Origin: JAWLHA01 sp041690535
GTDB lineage: Bacteria > Pseudomonadota > Gammaproteobacteria > Thiohalomonadales > Thiohalomonadaceae
Direction of reading: 5' to 3'
Length of the DNA: 64,000 nt
NCBI GenBank assembly: GCA_041690535.1
Contig: JAWLHA010000002.1
Span: forward strand, 1-64,000
In this document: positions 22,800 to 30,798 of the stretch, one piece after another
Layout of the letters: the number at the start of each line of letters is the position of its first letter
How positions within the stretch are numbered: position 1 is the stretch's first letter
Notes under the pieces: generated by a model
The model's database searches: none
The model's input: only the letters and a program-made list of their open reading frames with translations
Told to the model about the DNA's origin: nothing
Program-made: the position numbers and the translations under genes

Positions 22800-22927
22800 G
22801 CTAAGATGGCGCCGTTCCCTAATTGGATGTAGCCATCCTGGAAGCTCTCGGAGCGAAATGCAGCTTCTGCATTTGTCAGTTTACCCATGAGCGAATTCAA
22901 CGGCGGGTTGCTCCCGCCGTTTTTTTT
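22800..22927 (+). ncRNA. Small-RNA candidate ending in an intrinsic terminator
   Basis: Two well-formed hairpins follow one another in a gene-free stretch. The first is AAATGCAG-CTT-CTGCATTT (22856-22874, perfect 8-bp stem). The second is CGGCGGG-TTGCT-CCCGCCG followed by eight T residues (22901-22927). No protein is encoded and the preceding gene ends 230 bases earlier. It could instead be the long 3' UTR of the membrane-protein gene. The 5' end is a guess. Confidence 0.35.
22899..22927 (+). terminator. Strong intrinsic terminator
   Basis: A 7-bp GC stem (9 bp with flanking A-T pairs) and a 5-base loop are followed by TTTTTTTT. It ends either the membrane-protein transcript or a separate small RNA. 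Confidence 0.88.
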
Positions 22928-23130
22928 GCGGCCATGCCGTCACTCGCCATTCTCCTCCGCCCCCGGCCTCCGGCCTTGATGAACCCACATGCACGCCCCC
23001 GAATCATCTGGTGCGCGGCGGGGCACCGGCCCTTCTGGTCCCCATTACGCTTTGGTAAGCTTGGGCGCTAATTTAGGTAGCAACGAAGTCAACTGGGATC
23101 GACCACCTCCGCGGTGGCCGGACACGGGCC

Positions 23131-24072
23131 ATGGACCTCTTCTCTCTCCTTTTCGATCACATCGACTGGAAGCACGCGCTGCTCACCAGCGTGCGGATCC
23201 TGCTGATCCTGGCCGTGACCTGGGTCGCCTTGATGCTCCTGCGCAACGGCCTGCTGCGGCTGGAAAACCGCCTGCTGGCGGCCAGGCAGGTGCAGGGGCA
23301 GGTGCCGGCCGAGGCGACCAAGCGGGTGAACACCCTGGTGAAACTGCTGCGCCAGGGAACCATCATCCTCATCTGGGTGGTCGCCTTGCTCATCATCATT
23401 CGCGAGTTGGGCGTCGACATCGGCCCTATCCTGGCCAGCGCCGGGATCGCGGGGCTCGCCATCGGCTTCGGGGCACAAAACCTCGTGCGGGATGTGATTT
23501 CCGGCTTTTTCATGCTGCTGGAGGATCAGGTGCGGGTGGGGGATGTGGCCGTCATCAACGGCACCGGCGGCCTGGTGGAGCAGGTCAACTTCAGGACCAT
23601 TGTGCTGCGGGATACTTCGGGAGTCGTTCACGTTTTTCCCAACGGCACCATCACCACCCTCTCCAATCTGACCCACGAGTGGTCTGCCTATGTCTTCGAT
23701 GTGGGTGTCGCCTACAAGGAGGACGTGGATCGGGTGATGGAGGTGATGCGGGAGGTGGGACGGGGGTTGCGGGAGGACCCCTCCTTCGGCCCCCACATCA
23801 TCGCCGACATTGAGATCTTCGGGGTCGACGCCTTTGCCGAGTCTGCCGTGGTCATCAAGGGCCGGTTGAAGACGAAGCCTATCAAGCAGTGGGAGATCGG
23901 CCGGGAGTATCGGCGCCGGCTGAAAAAGGCCTTCGATGCCTGCGGCATCGAGATCCCTTTTCCCCACCGCACCCTCTACTTCGGCGAGGCCAGCAAGCCG
24001 TTTGCCGCGGAGTTGCTAAGTGGAGGTGTCCGGGATCAGGGATCGAGGGGCGCAGATGGGGGCCGCGGCTGA
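23131..24072 (+). CDS. mscS: Small-conductance mechanosensitive channel (MscS family)
   Basis: The 313-aa protein has three N-terminal membrane helices, the pore-lining TM3 with Gly/Ala pattern (ILASAGIAGLAIGFGAQNLVRDVISGFFMLLEDQ), the MscS beta domain (VRVGDVAVINGTGGLVEQVNFRTIVLRD, FPNGTITTLSNLT) and the alpha/beta C-terminal domain. It releases solutes on hypo-osmotic shock. It is preceded by a 200-bp promoter region and a terminator. The tail after FGEASKP is low complexity and poorly conserved. Confidence 0.93.
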   Translation: MDLFSLLFDHIDWKHALLTSVRILLILAVTWVALMLLRNGLLRLENRLLAARQVQGQVPAEATKRVNTLVKLLRQGTIILIWVVALLIIIRELGVDIGPILASAGIAGLAIGFGAQNLVRDVISGFFMLLEDQVRVGDVAVINGTGGLVEQVNFRTIVLRDTSGVVHVFPNGTITTLSNLTHEWSAYVFDVGVAYKEDVDRVMEVMREVGRGLREDPSFGPHIIADIEIFGVDAFAESAVVIKGRLKTKPIKQWEIGREYRRRLKKAFDACGIEIPFPHRTLYFGEASKPFAAELLSGGVRDQGSRGADGGRG

Positions 24073-24120
24073 GTTCTCTGATGATTGCGGCCTCCGGACT
24101 CTGCCCCCGATCTCTGACGG

Positions 24121-24786
24121 TCACTTCCCCGTGATATAGCGCCCCTCATCGAAGGTCCAAATCCAGTCGGGGCGCATTAGGGCCATGCTCGCCGCCAGCA
24201 TTCCGGTGAAGAAGCCTTCGGCGAAGATCATGAACGGGGCGAAGGGCAGATAACCGTCCACCAACTCGGAAAAGCTGTAGGCCTCGAACCCCAGGAGCAG
24301 ACCGGCTGCGGTCCCAACGGTGATTGCCATCGCCAGCCCCCCACAGAAGTAAGCATTCACCATCACGTAAACGAAGAAATGATGCGGGAGGTGGCGGATC
24401 GCCAGGTGGAGTACGAGGGAACTGAGCAGCACCGGAATGGCGCCCATCAGCAACGCATTGAGCGAGAAGGTCGCCCACTCCCCGCCGCTATTGAAGATGT
24501 ACCCGCATAGCACCAGACTCACCCCGATCAGGGCGAACTGCCAACCGAACATCAACGCAAAGAGAGTCCCGCCCAGCAAGTGGTAATTGAGCCCGGGGTT
24601 GATACCGGCCTTGAGACTCCACACCAGGAGCAATATCACGGCGCTGCCGAGAAACACATGCAACTGTTCGCTCTTCCGAAACCTTTTCCACGGCGCCGTG
24701 TAGAAGGCAATCCCCATCAGAACCGCAAAGGCAATGTGGGACATCCAGTACAACGACGGGGGCAGTAGATCGTAGGAGAGATTCAT
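24121..24786 (-). CDS. CbiM-like energy-coupling factor permease
   Basis: The 221-aa protein has six or seven helices with family signatures WMSHIAFAVLMGIAFY, LKAGINPGLNYHLLGGTLFALMFG and GLAMAITVGTAAGLLLG. These fit COG3235/PF01891 proteins related to CbiM/NikM metal permeases. No CbiN, CbiQ or CbiO partner is adjacent, so substrate and energising partner are unknown. The start MNLSYDLL follows a weak ribosome site. The upstream open frame reads through a terminator and a MITE and is not real. It lies about 55 bases after the iscU terminator. Confidence 0.75.
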   Translation of the reverse strand: MNLSYDLLPPSLYWMSHIAFAVLMGIAFYTAPWKRFRKSEQLHVFLGSAVILLLVWSLKAGINPGLNYHLLGGTLFALMFGWQFALIGVSLVLCGYIFNSGGEWATFSLNALLMGAIPVLLSSLVLHLAIRHLPHHFFVYVMVNAYFCGGLAMAITVGTAAGLLLGFEAYSFSELVDGYLPFAPFMIFAEGFFTGMLAASMALMRPDWIWTFDEGRYITGK

Positions 24787-24841
24787 GCACCGGCCACAAA
24801 CGGGGGATATTTTGTAGTATGGCAGATAAAGCCCTCCGCCA

Positions 24842-24868
24842 TAAAAAAGGTCGGCGCGAAGCCGACCT
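24842..24868 (-). terminator. Intrinsic terminator of the iscU transcript
   Basis: On the minus strand AGGTCGGC-TTCGC-GCCGACCT forms a perfect 8-bp stem followed by TTTTTAT. It is the first terminator after iscU on that strand, with a MITE between them. It lies just upstream of the CbiM-like gene, so partial read-through could express that gene. Confidence 0.85.
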
Positions 24869-24881
24869 GTAAGGAGGGGCA

Positions 24882-25071
24882 CTAGAGCACCGAACGATAA
24901 ATCCGAGGCGCCCAACATGTAGGGTGGATAAGCGCAGCGCATCCACCGTGCGGCGTCGAATTGGTGGATGCGCTGCGCTTATCCACCCTACCTCGGTTCG
25001 CTGCCCCCGCCACCTGCGGCGCAATTTGGCTGCGATTGGCGATCTTTCCGTTTACCTGTTCGGTGCTCTAG
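24882..25071. mobile_element. MITE family C, copy 3 (beside iscU)
   Basis: The 190-bp element has perfect 14-bp ends CTAGAGCACCGAAC (24882-24895) and the exact complement at 25058-25071. Its core is a perfect 29-bp inverted repeat (24919-24947 and 24963-24991). It is non-coding. It lies between the iscU stop and the iscU terminator. No target duplication is obvious. Confidence 0.8.
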
Positions 25072-25084
25072 GGTTGAGTCGCAG

Positions 25085-25477
25085 TCAGGCCTCGGCACCA
25101 CTGGTTTTGGCGCGGAAATCGGCAATGGCTGCTTTGATCGCGTCCTCTGCGAGGACCGAACAGTGGATCTTTACCGGCGGGAGGGCGAGCTCCTCGGCAA
25201 TTTGGCTGTTCTTGATCTCGCACGCCTCATCGAGGGTCTTTCCCTTCACCCACTCGGTGACCAGCGAACTGGAGGCAATAGCCGATCCGCAACCGTAGGT
25301 CTTGAAACAGGCATCTTCAATGATGCCGCGGGCATTCACCTTGATCTGCAGACGCATGACATCCCCGCACGCCGGCGCACCGACCATGCCCGTACCGATG
25401 CCGGCTTCGTTCTTGTCGAAGGATCCGACATTGCGCGGATTTTCATAGTGATCGATGACCTTGTCGCTGTATGCCAT
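25085..25477 (-). CDS. iscU: Fe-S cluster scaffold IscU
   Basis: The 130-aa scaffold has all three cluster cysteines and their context: GAPACGDVMRLQI, TYGCGSAIASSS and the HscA-binding LPPVKIHCSVLAEDA. It starts MAYSDKVIDHYENPRNVGSFDKN, the standard IscU N-terminus. It assembles [2Fe-2S]/[4Fe-4S] clusters with IscS. Unusually, no iscR, iscS, iscA, hscBA or fdx lies beside it, so it is solitary here and may be a second copy. GGAGGTGA precedes the ATG. Confidence 0.95.
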   Translation of the reverse strand: MAYSDKVIDHYENPRNVGSFDKNEAGIGTGMVGAPACGDVMRLQIKVNARGIIEDACFKTYGCGSAIASSSLVTEWVKGKTLDEACEIKNSQIAEELALPPVKIHCSVLAEDAIKAAIADFRAKTSGAEA

Positions 25478-25861
25478 GTCTAATTCTCACCTCCGTCTGC
25501 CTAACGGGCTGTCGGTTGCCTTGTCAAAAACAAGCATTGAAATCAAAGCCCTTGCGTGCCTGGGGCTATTCCTTAGCGTTTTTCTCAACTATATGGTGAC
25601 CCCGCTGTTCTGTCAAGGCGAGTCGCCACCTGAGATTGCCCCCCCCAGCCCGGGTTCTCCCCGCCGGCCGTAGCGAGGGTGCGGAGGTGCTGGTAGATTC
25701 CCCTTGCACGCAGTGCTTGGCGCCGCGGGCATGGTCGACACTATGTCGAGGAGACCAAATGCGAGCGCGCCGGAGCCCCCGGGTTCGGCGGTCGCAGAAG
25801 GTGCGGTGAGAACCCGGGCCAGATCTGGCCGGTCAGCCACTCAACCCGCCGGTATTGATGC
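25478..25861. other. Divergent intergenic stretch, iscU / MFS exporter
   Basis: No gene is supported. It should hold the promoters of iscU (minus) and the MFS exporter (plus). I see no repeat family or strong hairpin with a T-run in it. Confidence 0.4.
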
Positions 25862-27076
25862 ATGTTCAGACAATTACTGCGGTCGCTGAGCCATACCGAT
25901 TTCCGCATCTTCTTTCTCGGTCAGGCGGTGTCTCTGACGGGGACCTGGATGCAGAATGTCGCCCAGGCGTGGCTCGTCTACAGCCTGACCGGCTCCAGTG
26001 TACTGCTTGGCCTGGTGGCATTCATGAGCCTCTTCCCCGTACTGCTGTTCGGGCTGCTCGGAGGAGTGCTGGTGGATCGGCTGCCGCGGCGCCAGACACT
26101 CATGGCCGCGCAGGTGGCAGCGATGGCCCAAGCCTTCGGGCTGGGTGCCCTGGCGCTGTCGGGACACATCGAGATCTGGCACATCGTCGCGCTCGCGTTT
26201 CTGCTCGGCCTAGTGCATGCGGTGGAGATGCCTGCGCGCCACTCCTTCATCGCAGAGCTCGTCCCACGGACGGATCTGCCCAATGCAATTGCCCTCAACT
26301 CGGGCGTGTTCAACATGGCGCGCTTTGTGGGGCCGGCGATCGCCGGCTGGCTCGTGAGCATCACCGCCGAGGGGGTGGTGTTCTTCATCAACGGCTGCAG
26401 CTTCCTGCTGTTGCTCGCGGGTCTTATCCGCATCGGTGCTTCGCGCCCGGCCGCCCCACCCCTAGCCCGGGGCAAAGCCACGCTGAGGGAAGGGCTGAGG
26501 TTTGCCTGGGAACACCCGCGGATCCGGGCCGCGCTGCTGCTCATCGCCAGTGTGAGCGCCGCCGGCACCGCGTACGCCGTGCTCATGCCGGTATTCGCTC
26601 GAGAAGTGTTCCAAGGGGACGCCCGCAGCTTGGGCATGCTCATCGGGGCCAGCGGGTTGGGGGCGATCTTTGCCGCGATGCTCCTGGCCTGGCTCGCCGG
26701 TCGCCAGACGCTGGAACATCACATCGGGATTGGCGCCATGGTCGCGGGCGCAGCCATGGCGGTTTTCTCCCGCCTCGAGATCTTCACTCTCGGGCTTCCC
26801 GCACTGGTGGTGTTGGGGTTTGCCCTCACCACCACGATCGCCTCCACCAACACGCTCATCCAAATGCTGGCCCCCGATCAGATGCGGGGACGCATCATGG
26901 CACTGTTTTCAGTGGTGTTCATCGGGCTCACCTCCATCGGCAACCTATTGGCCGGGGGACTCGCCGCGCTGCTTGGGGCGCCGGATGCGGTCCTGCTGTT
27001 CGGGGCCGTCTGCCTTGGCGCGGGAGCCGTCTACCGGCGCCATCGAAGCACTCTGGAGGGGGAGGAGACGCGCTGA
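25862..27076 (+). CDS. MFS exporter (MFS_3/EntS-like)
   Basis: The 404-aa inner-membrane protein is predicted to have twelve helices. It starts RSLSHTDFRIFFLGQAVSLTGTWMQNVAQAWLVYSLT and has the loop GLLGGVLVDRLPRRQTLM, the signature of the EntS-like MFS_3 group. These are proton-driven exporters of drugs or siderophores; the substrate here is not predictable. The ribosome site is weak. It converges directly on the DUF1249 gene with no spacer. Confidence 0.88.
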   Translation: MFRQLLRSLSHTDFRIFFLGQAVSLTGTWMQNVAQAWLVYSLTGSSVLLGLVAFMSLFPVLLFGLLGGVLVDRLPRRQTLMAAQVAAMAQAFGLGALALSGHIEIWHIVALAFLLGLVHAVEMPARHSFIAELVPRTDLPNAIALNSGVFNMARFVGPAIAGWLVSITAEGVVFFINGCSFLLLLAGLIRIGASRPAAPPLARGKATLREGLRFAWEHPRIRAALLLIASVSAAGTAYAVLMPVFAREVFQGDARSLGMLIGASGLGAIFAAMLLAWLAGRQTLEHHIGIGAMVAGAAMAVFSRLEIFTLGLPALVVLGFALTTTIASTNTLIQMLAPDQMRGRIMALFSVVFIGLTSIGNLLAGGLAALLGAPDAVLLFGAVCLGAGAVYRRHRSTLEGEETR

Positions 27077-27526
27077 CTACGCCCCGGTCACACCGGGGAG
27101 GATCAGCCGGAAACTGCTGCCCAGGCAGTGCTTGAGCACTTCATTGAGGAGCAGGTTGACCTGGCGACGTTCATCCCGATGGTAGCGACCGCCGGGAAAC
27201 ACCTCATACCTGGCCGGGATATGGGTGCAGTCCTGGTAGGAGAGGACCTCCATGACCCGCGCATCGTCGTAGACCCGGGCGGTCATCACCAGGTCAGGGA
27301 TCAGTTCACCCTGGACGTCGAACGCCTTGGTCAATTCCACCGTGGCGGTGTAGGGGAAACGCTCCACCAGGCGGACCTGGATGTCCTCATCCCCGCGCCG
27401 GGCCGAGAAGGAGAGATGCGCGCCATCGCCGCCCAGCTGCAGCAGCAGCCGCTGGAACAGCCAATAATTCTCCTCGTACAACCGCATGGGGCTTTCGAGG
27501 GCGAAGCGGGCGATGGTGTGGCTCAT
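27077..27526 (-). CDS. DUF1249 (YqiB-like) protein
   Basis: The 149-aa protein matches the YqiB/DUF1249 family (MRLYEENYWLFQRLLLQL, VRLVERFPYTATVELTKAFD, DLVMTARVYDDARVMEVLSYQ, QVNLLLNEVLKHCL). E. coli YqiB is poorly characterised and encoded near nudF and cpdA; neither is present here. The start 13 residues before MRLYEENY agrees with the usual family length. Confidence 0.82.
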   Translation of the reverse strand: MSHTIARFALESPMRLYEENYWLFQRLLLQLGGDGAHLSFSARRGDEDIQVRLVERFPYTATVELTKAFDVQGELIPDLVMTARVYDDARVMEVLSYQDCTHIPARYEVFPGGRYHRDERRQVNLLLNEVLKHCLGSSFRLILPGVTGA

Positions 27527-27617
27527 ATGCAGCAGTAAGACAGCGAACGGGACGGTTGATTCCGACTCCGCATCTTACCATAGCATTTCCCTCTGCCCGC
27601 GCCGTGGGTCCTCCCGC

Positions 27618-27662
27618 ACCAGAGTAAACGCGTACTGACGTCACCGCCGTGCTGTGAGCGAT
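27618..27662. repeat. MITE family B, end fragment
   Basis: CCAGAGTAAACGCGTACT (27619-27636) and the following GACGTCACCGCCGTGCTGTGAGC-like stretch resemble one end of the complete family B element at 28.6 kb. Only this end is present, so it is a remnant. Confidence 0.5.
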
Positions 27663-27753
27663 GCCCTGCCTTCCGCGAGCGCGGTGTTGGCCGCAGTCCA
27701 TGAAAGAGGAATGGGCTTTGGCGCGCCTGACCGGGGGGCAAGAGGCTGCGATT

Positions 27754-28482
27754 TCAGTCGCGGAATTCGCTCAGGCGGGCCCGCAGTCGGGCGTGGGCCT
27801 GGCTGAGAAGCTGGCTCACCCGCGATTCGGTGACCTGCAGTACGGCACCGATCTCTTTGAGATTGAGTTCCTTGTCGTAGTAGAGCGCCATGATGAGACG
27901 CTCGCGTTCGGGGAGTTTGCCGATGGCCTCGGCCAGTGATCGACGAAACTGTTCCCCTTGGAGCGCCTCCGGCGGAGCGGACTCCCCCGACGCCAGCCAC
28001 TCATCATAACCGCCGCCGTCGACGCCACTGAGGTCGTCCAGACTCATCAGTTTGCTGTTGCTGGCATCCTGAAGGATTTGGAAGTACTCATCCAGGGAGA
28101 CCCCCAGCTTGCGCGCCACCTCCTGGTCGGTTGCATCGCGCCCGGTCTCCGCCTCCACCTGCTGAATGGCCTCCGAGAGGTCCCGCATTTTGCGGTGCAC
28201 CGATTTGGGCGCCCAGTCATTGCGCCGCAACTCATCGAGCATGGCGCCGCGCACACGGATGGTGGCGTAGGTCTCGAAACTCGCCCCCTGCCGGGCGTCG
28301 TACTGGTTCGCGGCATCCAGCAGGCCCAGCATCCCGGCTTGAATGAGATCGTCCACCAATACGCTGGCCGGTAACCGCCCGATCAGGTGATAGGCGATCC
28401 GCTTGACCAACGGGGCGTGGCGAATGACCAGATCGTTCTTGCTGGAGGCCTGCTGCCCTTGAGCGGTGTACATGAGGTTCAT
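27754..28482 (-). CDS. fliA: Flagellar sigma factor sigma28 (FliA)
   Basis: The 242-aa sigma factor has region 2 (LVIRHAPLVKRIAYHLIGRLPASVLVDDLIQAGMLGLLDAANQYD, FETYATIRVRGAMLDELRRNDWAP) and region 4 (LPERERLIMALYYDKELNLKEIGAVLQVTESRVSQLLSQA) of the FliA family. It directs late flagellar genes; sigma28-type promoters precede fliC, flgM and cheV in this window. Its inhibitor FlgM is also encoded here. It follows fliK rather than the usual flhF-fleN genes and is separated from fliK by a MITE. Confidence 0.96.
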   Translation of the reverse strand: MNLMYTAQGQQASSKNDLVIRHAPLVKRIAYHLIGRLPASVLVDDLIQAGMLGLLDAANQYDARQGASFETYATIRVRGAMLDELRRNDWAPKSVHRKMRDLSEAIQQVEAETGRDATDQEVARKLGVSLDEYFQILQDASNSKLMSLDDLSGVDGGGYDEWLASGESAPPEALQGEQFRRSLAEAIGKLPERERLIMALYYDKELNLKEIGAVLQVTESRVSQLLSQAHARLRARLSEFRD

Positions 28483-28548
28483 GTCGGAAGCCGGGAGAAG
28501 GGATTATTGCACAGTTCACGGGCACTCCCAACGGCGCCCGACCCCCGA

Positions 28549-28716
28549 CCAGGGTGAACGCATACTCACCCAAGAGCGACGTAAGTCCTTGAAAGCAGGT
28601 CGTCGGCCGCATGGACGCGGCCGTCGAGCGTACAGGGACGTATTCACAGCGGACCTGCTTTCAAGGACTTACGTCGCTCACAGCACGGCGGTGACGTTAG
28701 TATGCGTTCACCCTGG
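28549..28716. mobile_element. MITE family B, complete copy
   Basis: The 168-bp element has perfect 18-bp terminal inverted repeats, CCAGGGTGAACGCATACT (28549-28566) and its complement (28699-28716). A perfect 28-bp inner inverted repeat is at 28574-28601 and 28652-28679. It has no coding capacity and no evident target duplication. It lies between fliK and fliA and should fold into a long cruciform or mRNA hairpin. Confidence 0.85.
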
Positions 28717-28788
28717 ACCTTTCGCCCCATTCCGACGTGATGGCGTTAGCAAAAAGCTCTCGGGACCAGCGGGTGGCTCATCGCCCCC

Positions 28789-30249
28789 TCAGGCGTAGAA
28801 ATCCACCCCGCTCCGGGAGACGGACGTGGTGGTGGTAACGACAGTCTCCTCCTCTGTCCCCCCGTCGCCGCCCCCATGCGCACCACCCACACCGCTGCCG
28901 CCTCCCCGGCCGTCCATGCCCTGCTGCTGCGGACTCTGCTGGGAGACCTCCGACTGCACCAAATTGAGTCCCTGCTCCTGCATCAGCTCGCGGAGGCGGG
29001 GCAACGCACCCTCAAGGGCCTGCCGCGTCTCGGCGTGTTGCGCGGTGAAGTGGACCGAGGCCTGCTCTTGATGAAGGCTCACGCGCACCTCGATGGGCCC
29101 GAGGTGGCGGGGGTTGAGCTGTATCGTGGCTTCCTGCATCCCTTCGCGGCTCATCCACACCACCCGCTCGCCCAGCGCTTGATCCCACCCCTTCTGTGCC
29201 AGGGGAATGGCAAGCGTGAAGGCGCTCGGAAGATTGGCTGGAGCCGGCAAAGGGGTGCCGAGCAGGCCGGAGGGGGCGGTCGGACTCGCAGCTCCCGAAA
29301 GGGAACTCGCTTCCATGGAGAACCTTGGCGGCTGCCCATCCCCCTCCAGGCGCCGCATGGTGTGATAAAGCGAGGCGAACGCAGCCCGTCCCATGGCGGC
29401 CCCGTTTCCTTGGCTCTGGCGCTCGCCGCCACCGTGGTTCGGCGGTGCATCGGGCTCCCTTGGCGCGCTCCCCAGCGGATCACCGGCTGCGACGCCCCGC
29501 CCCTCGGCCACTCGGTTTCCCCGCTCGGGGGTGAGTGGCGCAGTGGTGGTCGCCATCTCCGAGCCGGCCTGCACGCGTGTTGGCTTCGCGCCGTCCTGCA
29601 CAGTCACCTGCACTTCGTCCCCGGCTGGGGCCGGCTGTGCCGCCGGCTCCATCTTCGGCGGGGTGCTAACGCCAGCCTGTGCCTGCGACGGCGGGGGGAG
29701 CTCTCCCTCTGCCATCGGCAGCCCGGCCACCGGGGCGGGGCCGCTTGCCTCGGCAGCAGCGGTCTCGTCCGCTGCCTCTCCCGTGCCCCCATCGCCCCCG
29801 GCGGTAGAGATGTCGGCCTGCTCCGGCCTCTCCGCCCCAAGGAGGGGAGCGGCAACAAGCGCCCCCCCAGGCGGCAGGTCCGTGCCGTTTTCCCCCTCGG
29901 CGATGCCGCCTTCGAGGGTAGCGGACTCTGCCTCCTCACCGGTGTCGGTGCGCGTACCGGGTGTGGTCCCGGTGACACCGCCTCCCCCCTTCGGCTTCTC
30001 ATCCGCTGCTGGCGCGTTTGACTTCGCCTGCCGATCGGCAGCCGCCGCGCCCCCTTGGCTTGAGGCTGCCTGGGCCGTTGCTTTGGACTCGCCGCGCTCT
30101 GTGGCAGTGGAGCTGCGCGCCTGAATTTCACTGTCGAGCGCCTGTGCAAACGGATCGCCGTCGGGCCGCTCGGCCTGCCCCTTGGCGACCGGCCGGGGGT
30201 TGAGGGCCGTGAGGGTGGCCTCGGGCATCTTCGCACTCGATTGCACCAT
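28789..30249 (-). CDS. fliK: Flagellar hook-length control protein FliK
   Basis: The 486-aa protein has a long low-complexity Ala/Pro/Gly/Glu-rich ruler region. It is followed by the conserved FliK C-terminal domain (WDQALGERVVWMSREGMQEATIQLNPRHLGPIEVRVSLHQEQASVHFTAQHAETRQALEGALPRLRELM). It measures hook length and switches export specificity through FlhB. I chose the ATG with TTGGAG at seven bases; the upstream extension has no support. A sigma54-type element lies 38 bases upstream. Confidence 0.92.
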   Translation of the reverse strand: MVQSSAKMPEATLTALNPRPVAKGQAERPDGDPFAQALDSEIQARSSTATERGESKATAQAASSQGGAAAADRQAKSNAPAADEKPKGGGGVTGTTPGTRTDTGEEAESATLEGGIAEGENGTDLPPGGALVAAPLLGAERPEQADISTAGGDGGTGEAADETAAAEASGPAPVAGLPMAEGELPPPSQAQAGVSTPPKMEPAAQPAPAGDEVQVTVQDGAKPTRVQAGSEMATTTAPLTPERGNRVAEGRGVAAGDPLGSAPREPDAPPNHGGGERQSQGNGAAMGRAAFASLYHTMRRLEGDGQPPRFSMEASSLSGAASPTAPSGLLGTPLPAPANLPSAFTLAIPLAQKGWDQALGERVVWMSREGMQEATIQLNPRHLGPIEVRVSLHQEQASVHFTAQHAETRQALEGALPRLRELMQEQGLNLVQSEVSQQSPQQQGMDGRGGGSGVGGAHGGGDGGTEEETVVTTTTSVSRSGVDFYA

Positions 30250-30286
30250 GATGTGCTCCAAGCTTCTCTTCTCAGGGTTAATGCTC

Positions 30287-30302
30287 AGCAACTACCGGGC
30301 CA
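30287..30302 (-). promoter_or_regulatory. Sigma54 promoter candidate for fliK
   Basis: TGGCCC-GGTAG-TTGCT on the minus strand matches TGGCAC-N5-TTGCW with one mismatch. It lies 38 bases before the fliK ATG, in the spacer after fliJ. Confidence 0.62.
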
Positions 30303-30335
30303 GCCGGCTTCAGCGGCAGGAACCGTGGACCGTCT

Positions 30336-30782
30336 TCATCTGTCGTGCTTCCGCGCCGCCTTGGCCTGAACCAGGTCATCGATCTCCTTCTGCTCCTTCC
30401 TCCCAGCGGCAAGCGCTTCCTCCTGCTGGTATTTCTCCACCACGCTCTCCAGCGCCTTGGTCTTGCTGCGGGCCCCCTGCCACAGCCGCCGTCTCTCCTC
30501 CAGCAACCGCCTGGCCGAATCGACCACGCGCCTCTGCTGCTCGATGGCCTCTCCCAGGCTGGCAAGAAAACGCTGAAACTGCTGGAATCTGGCAGCGCTC
30601 ACTCCGAGGCCCGACGTCTCCTTGAAGCGGGCAGTGTACTCGTCGCGATAGGCGGTCAGGTCATCAAGCCGCTGCTGCTGCTCGGCCAACCGGGCAGTGG
30701 CGTCGGCCAACGCTTTGGCGGCCTCGCTTTCCTTGGTTTCGGCAAGGCGGGCCACCGGTCTCATACGTTCGGAACGGACCAT
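30336..30782 (-). CDS. fliJ: Flagellar export chaperone FliJ
   Basis: The 148-aa protein is almost entirely charged coiled coil (ETKESEAAKALADATARLAEQQQRLDDLTAYRDEY, EAIEQQRRVVDSARRLLEERRRLW), as in FliJ, the stalk that links the FliI hexamer to FlhA. It lies directly after fliI in the canonical fliHIJ order, with AAAGGG as ribosome site. Confidence 0.88.
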   Translation of the reverse strand: MVRSERMRPVARLAETKESEAAKALADATARLAEQQQRLDDLTAYRDEYTARFKETSGLGVSAARFQQFQRFLASLGEAIEQQRRVVDSARRLLEERRRLWQGARSKTKALESVVEKYQQEEALAAGRKEQKEIDDLVQAKAARKHDR

Positions 30783-30798
30783 CGTTGCCCTTTCTCAG

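Larger units (their letters stand above)
22670..23130. other. Intergenic stretch upstream of mscS
   Basis: No protein gene is supported. The stretch contains the small-RNA candidate ending in a terminator at 22927, and beyond it the mscS promoter region (22930-23130). One long open frame passing through 22989-23813 is a shadow of mscS. Confidence 0.45.

Noticed and set aside
21440..22900. 486-aa minus-strand open frame opposite the membrane-protein gene
   Set aside because: A highly charged His/Gln/Glu-rich shadow of a hydrophobic protein; no ribosome site or domain.
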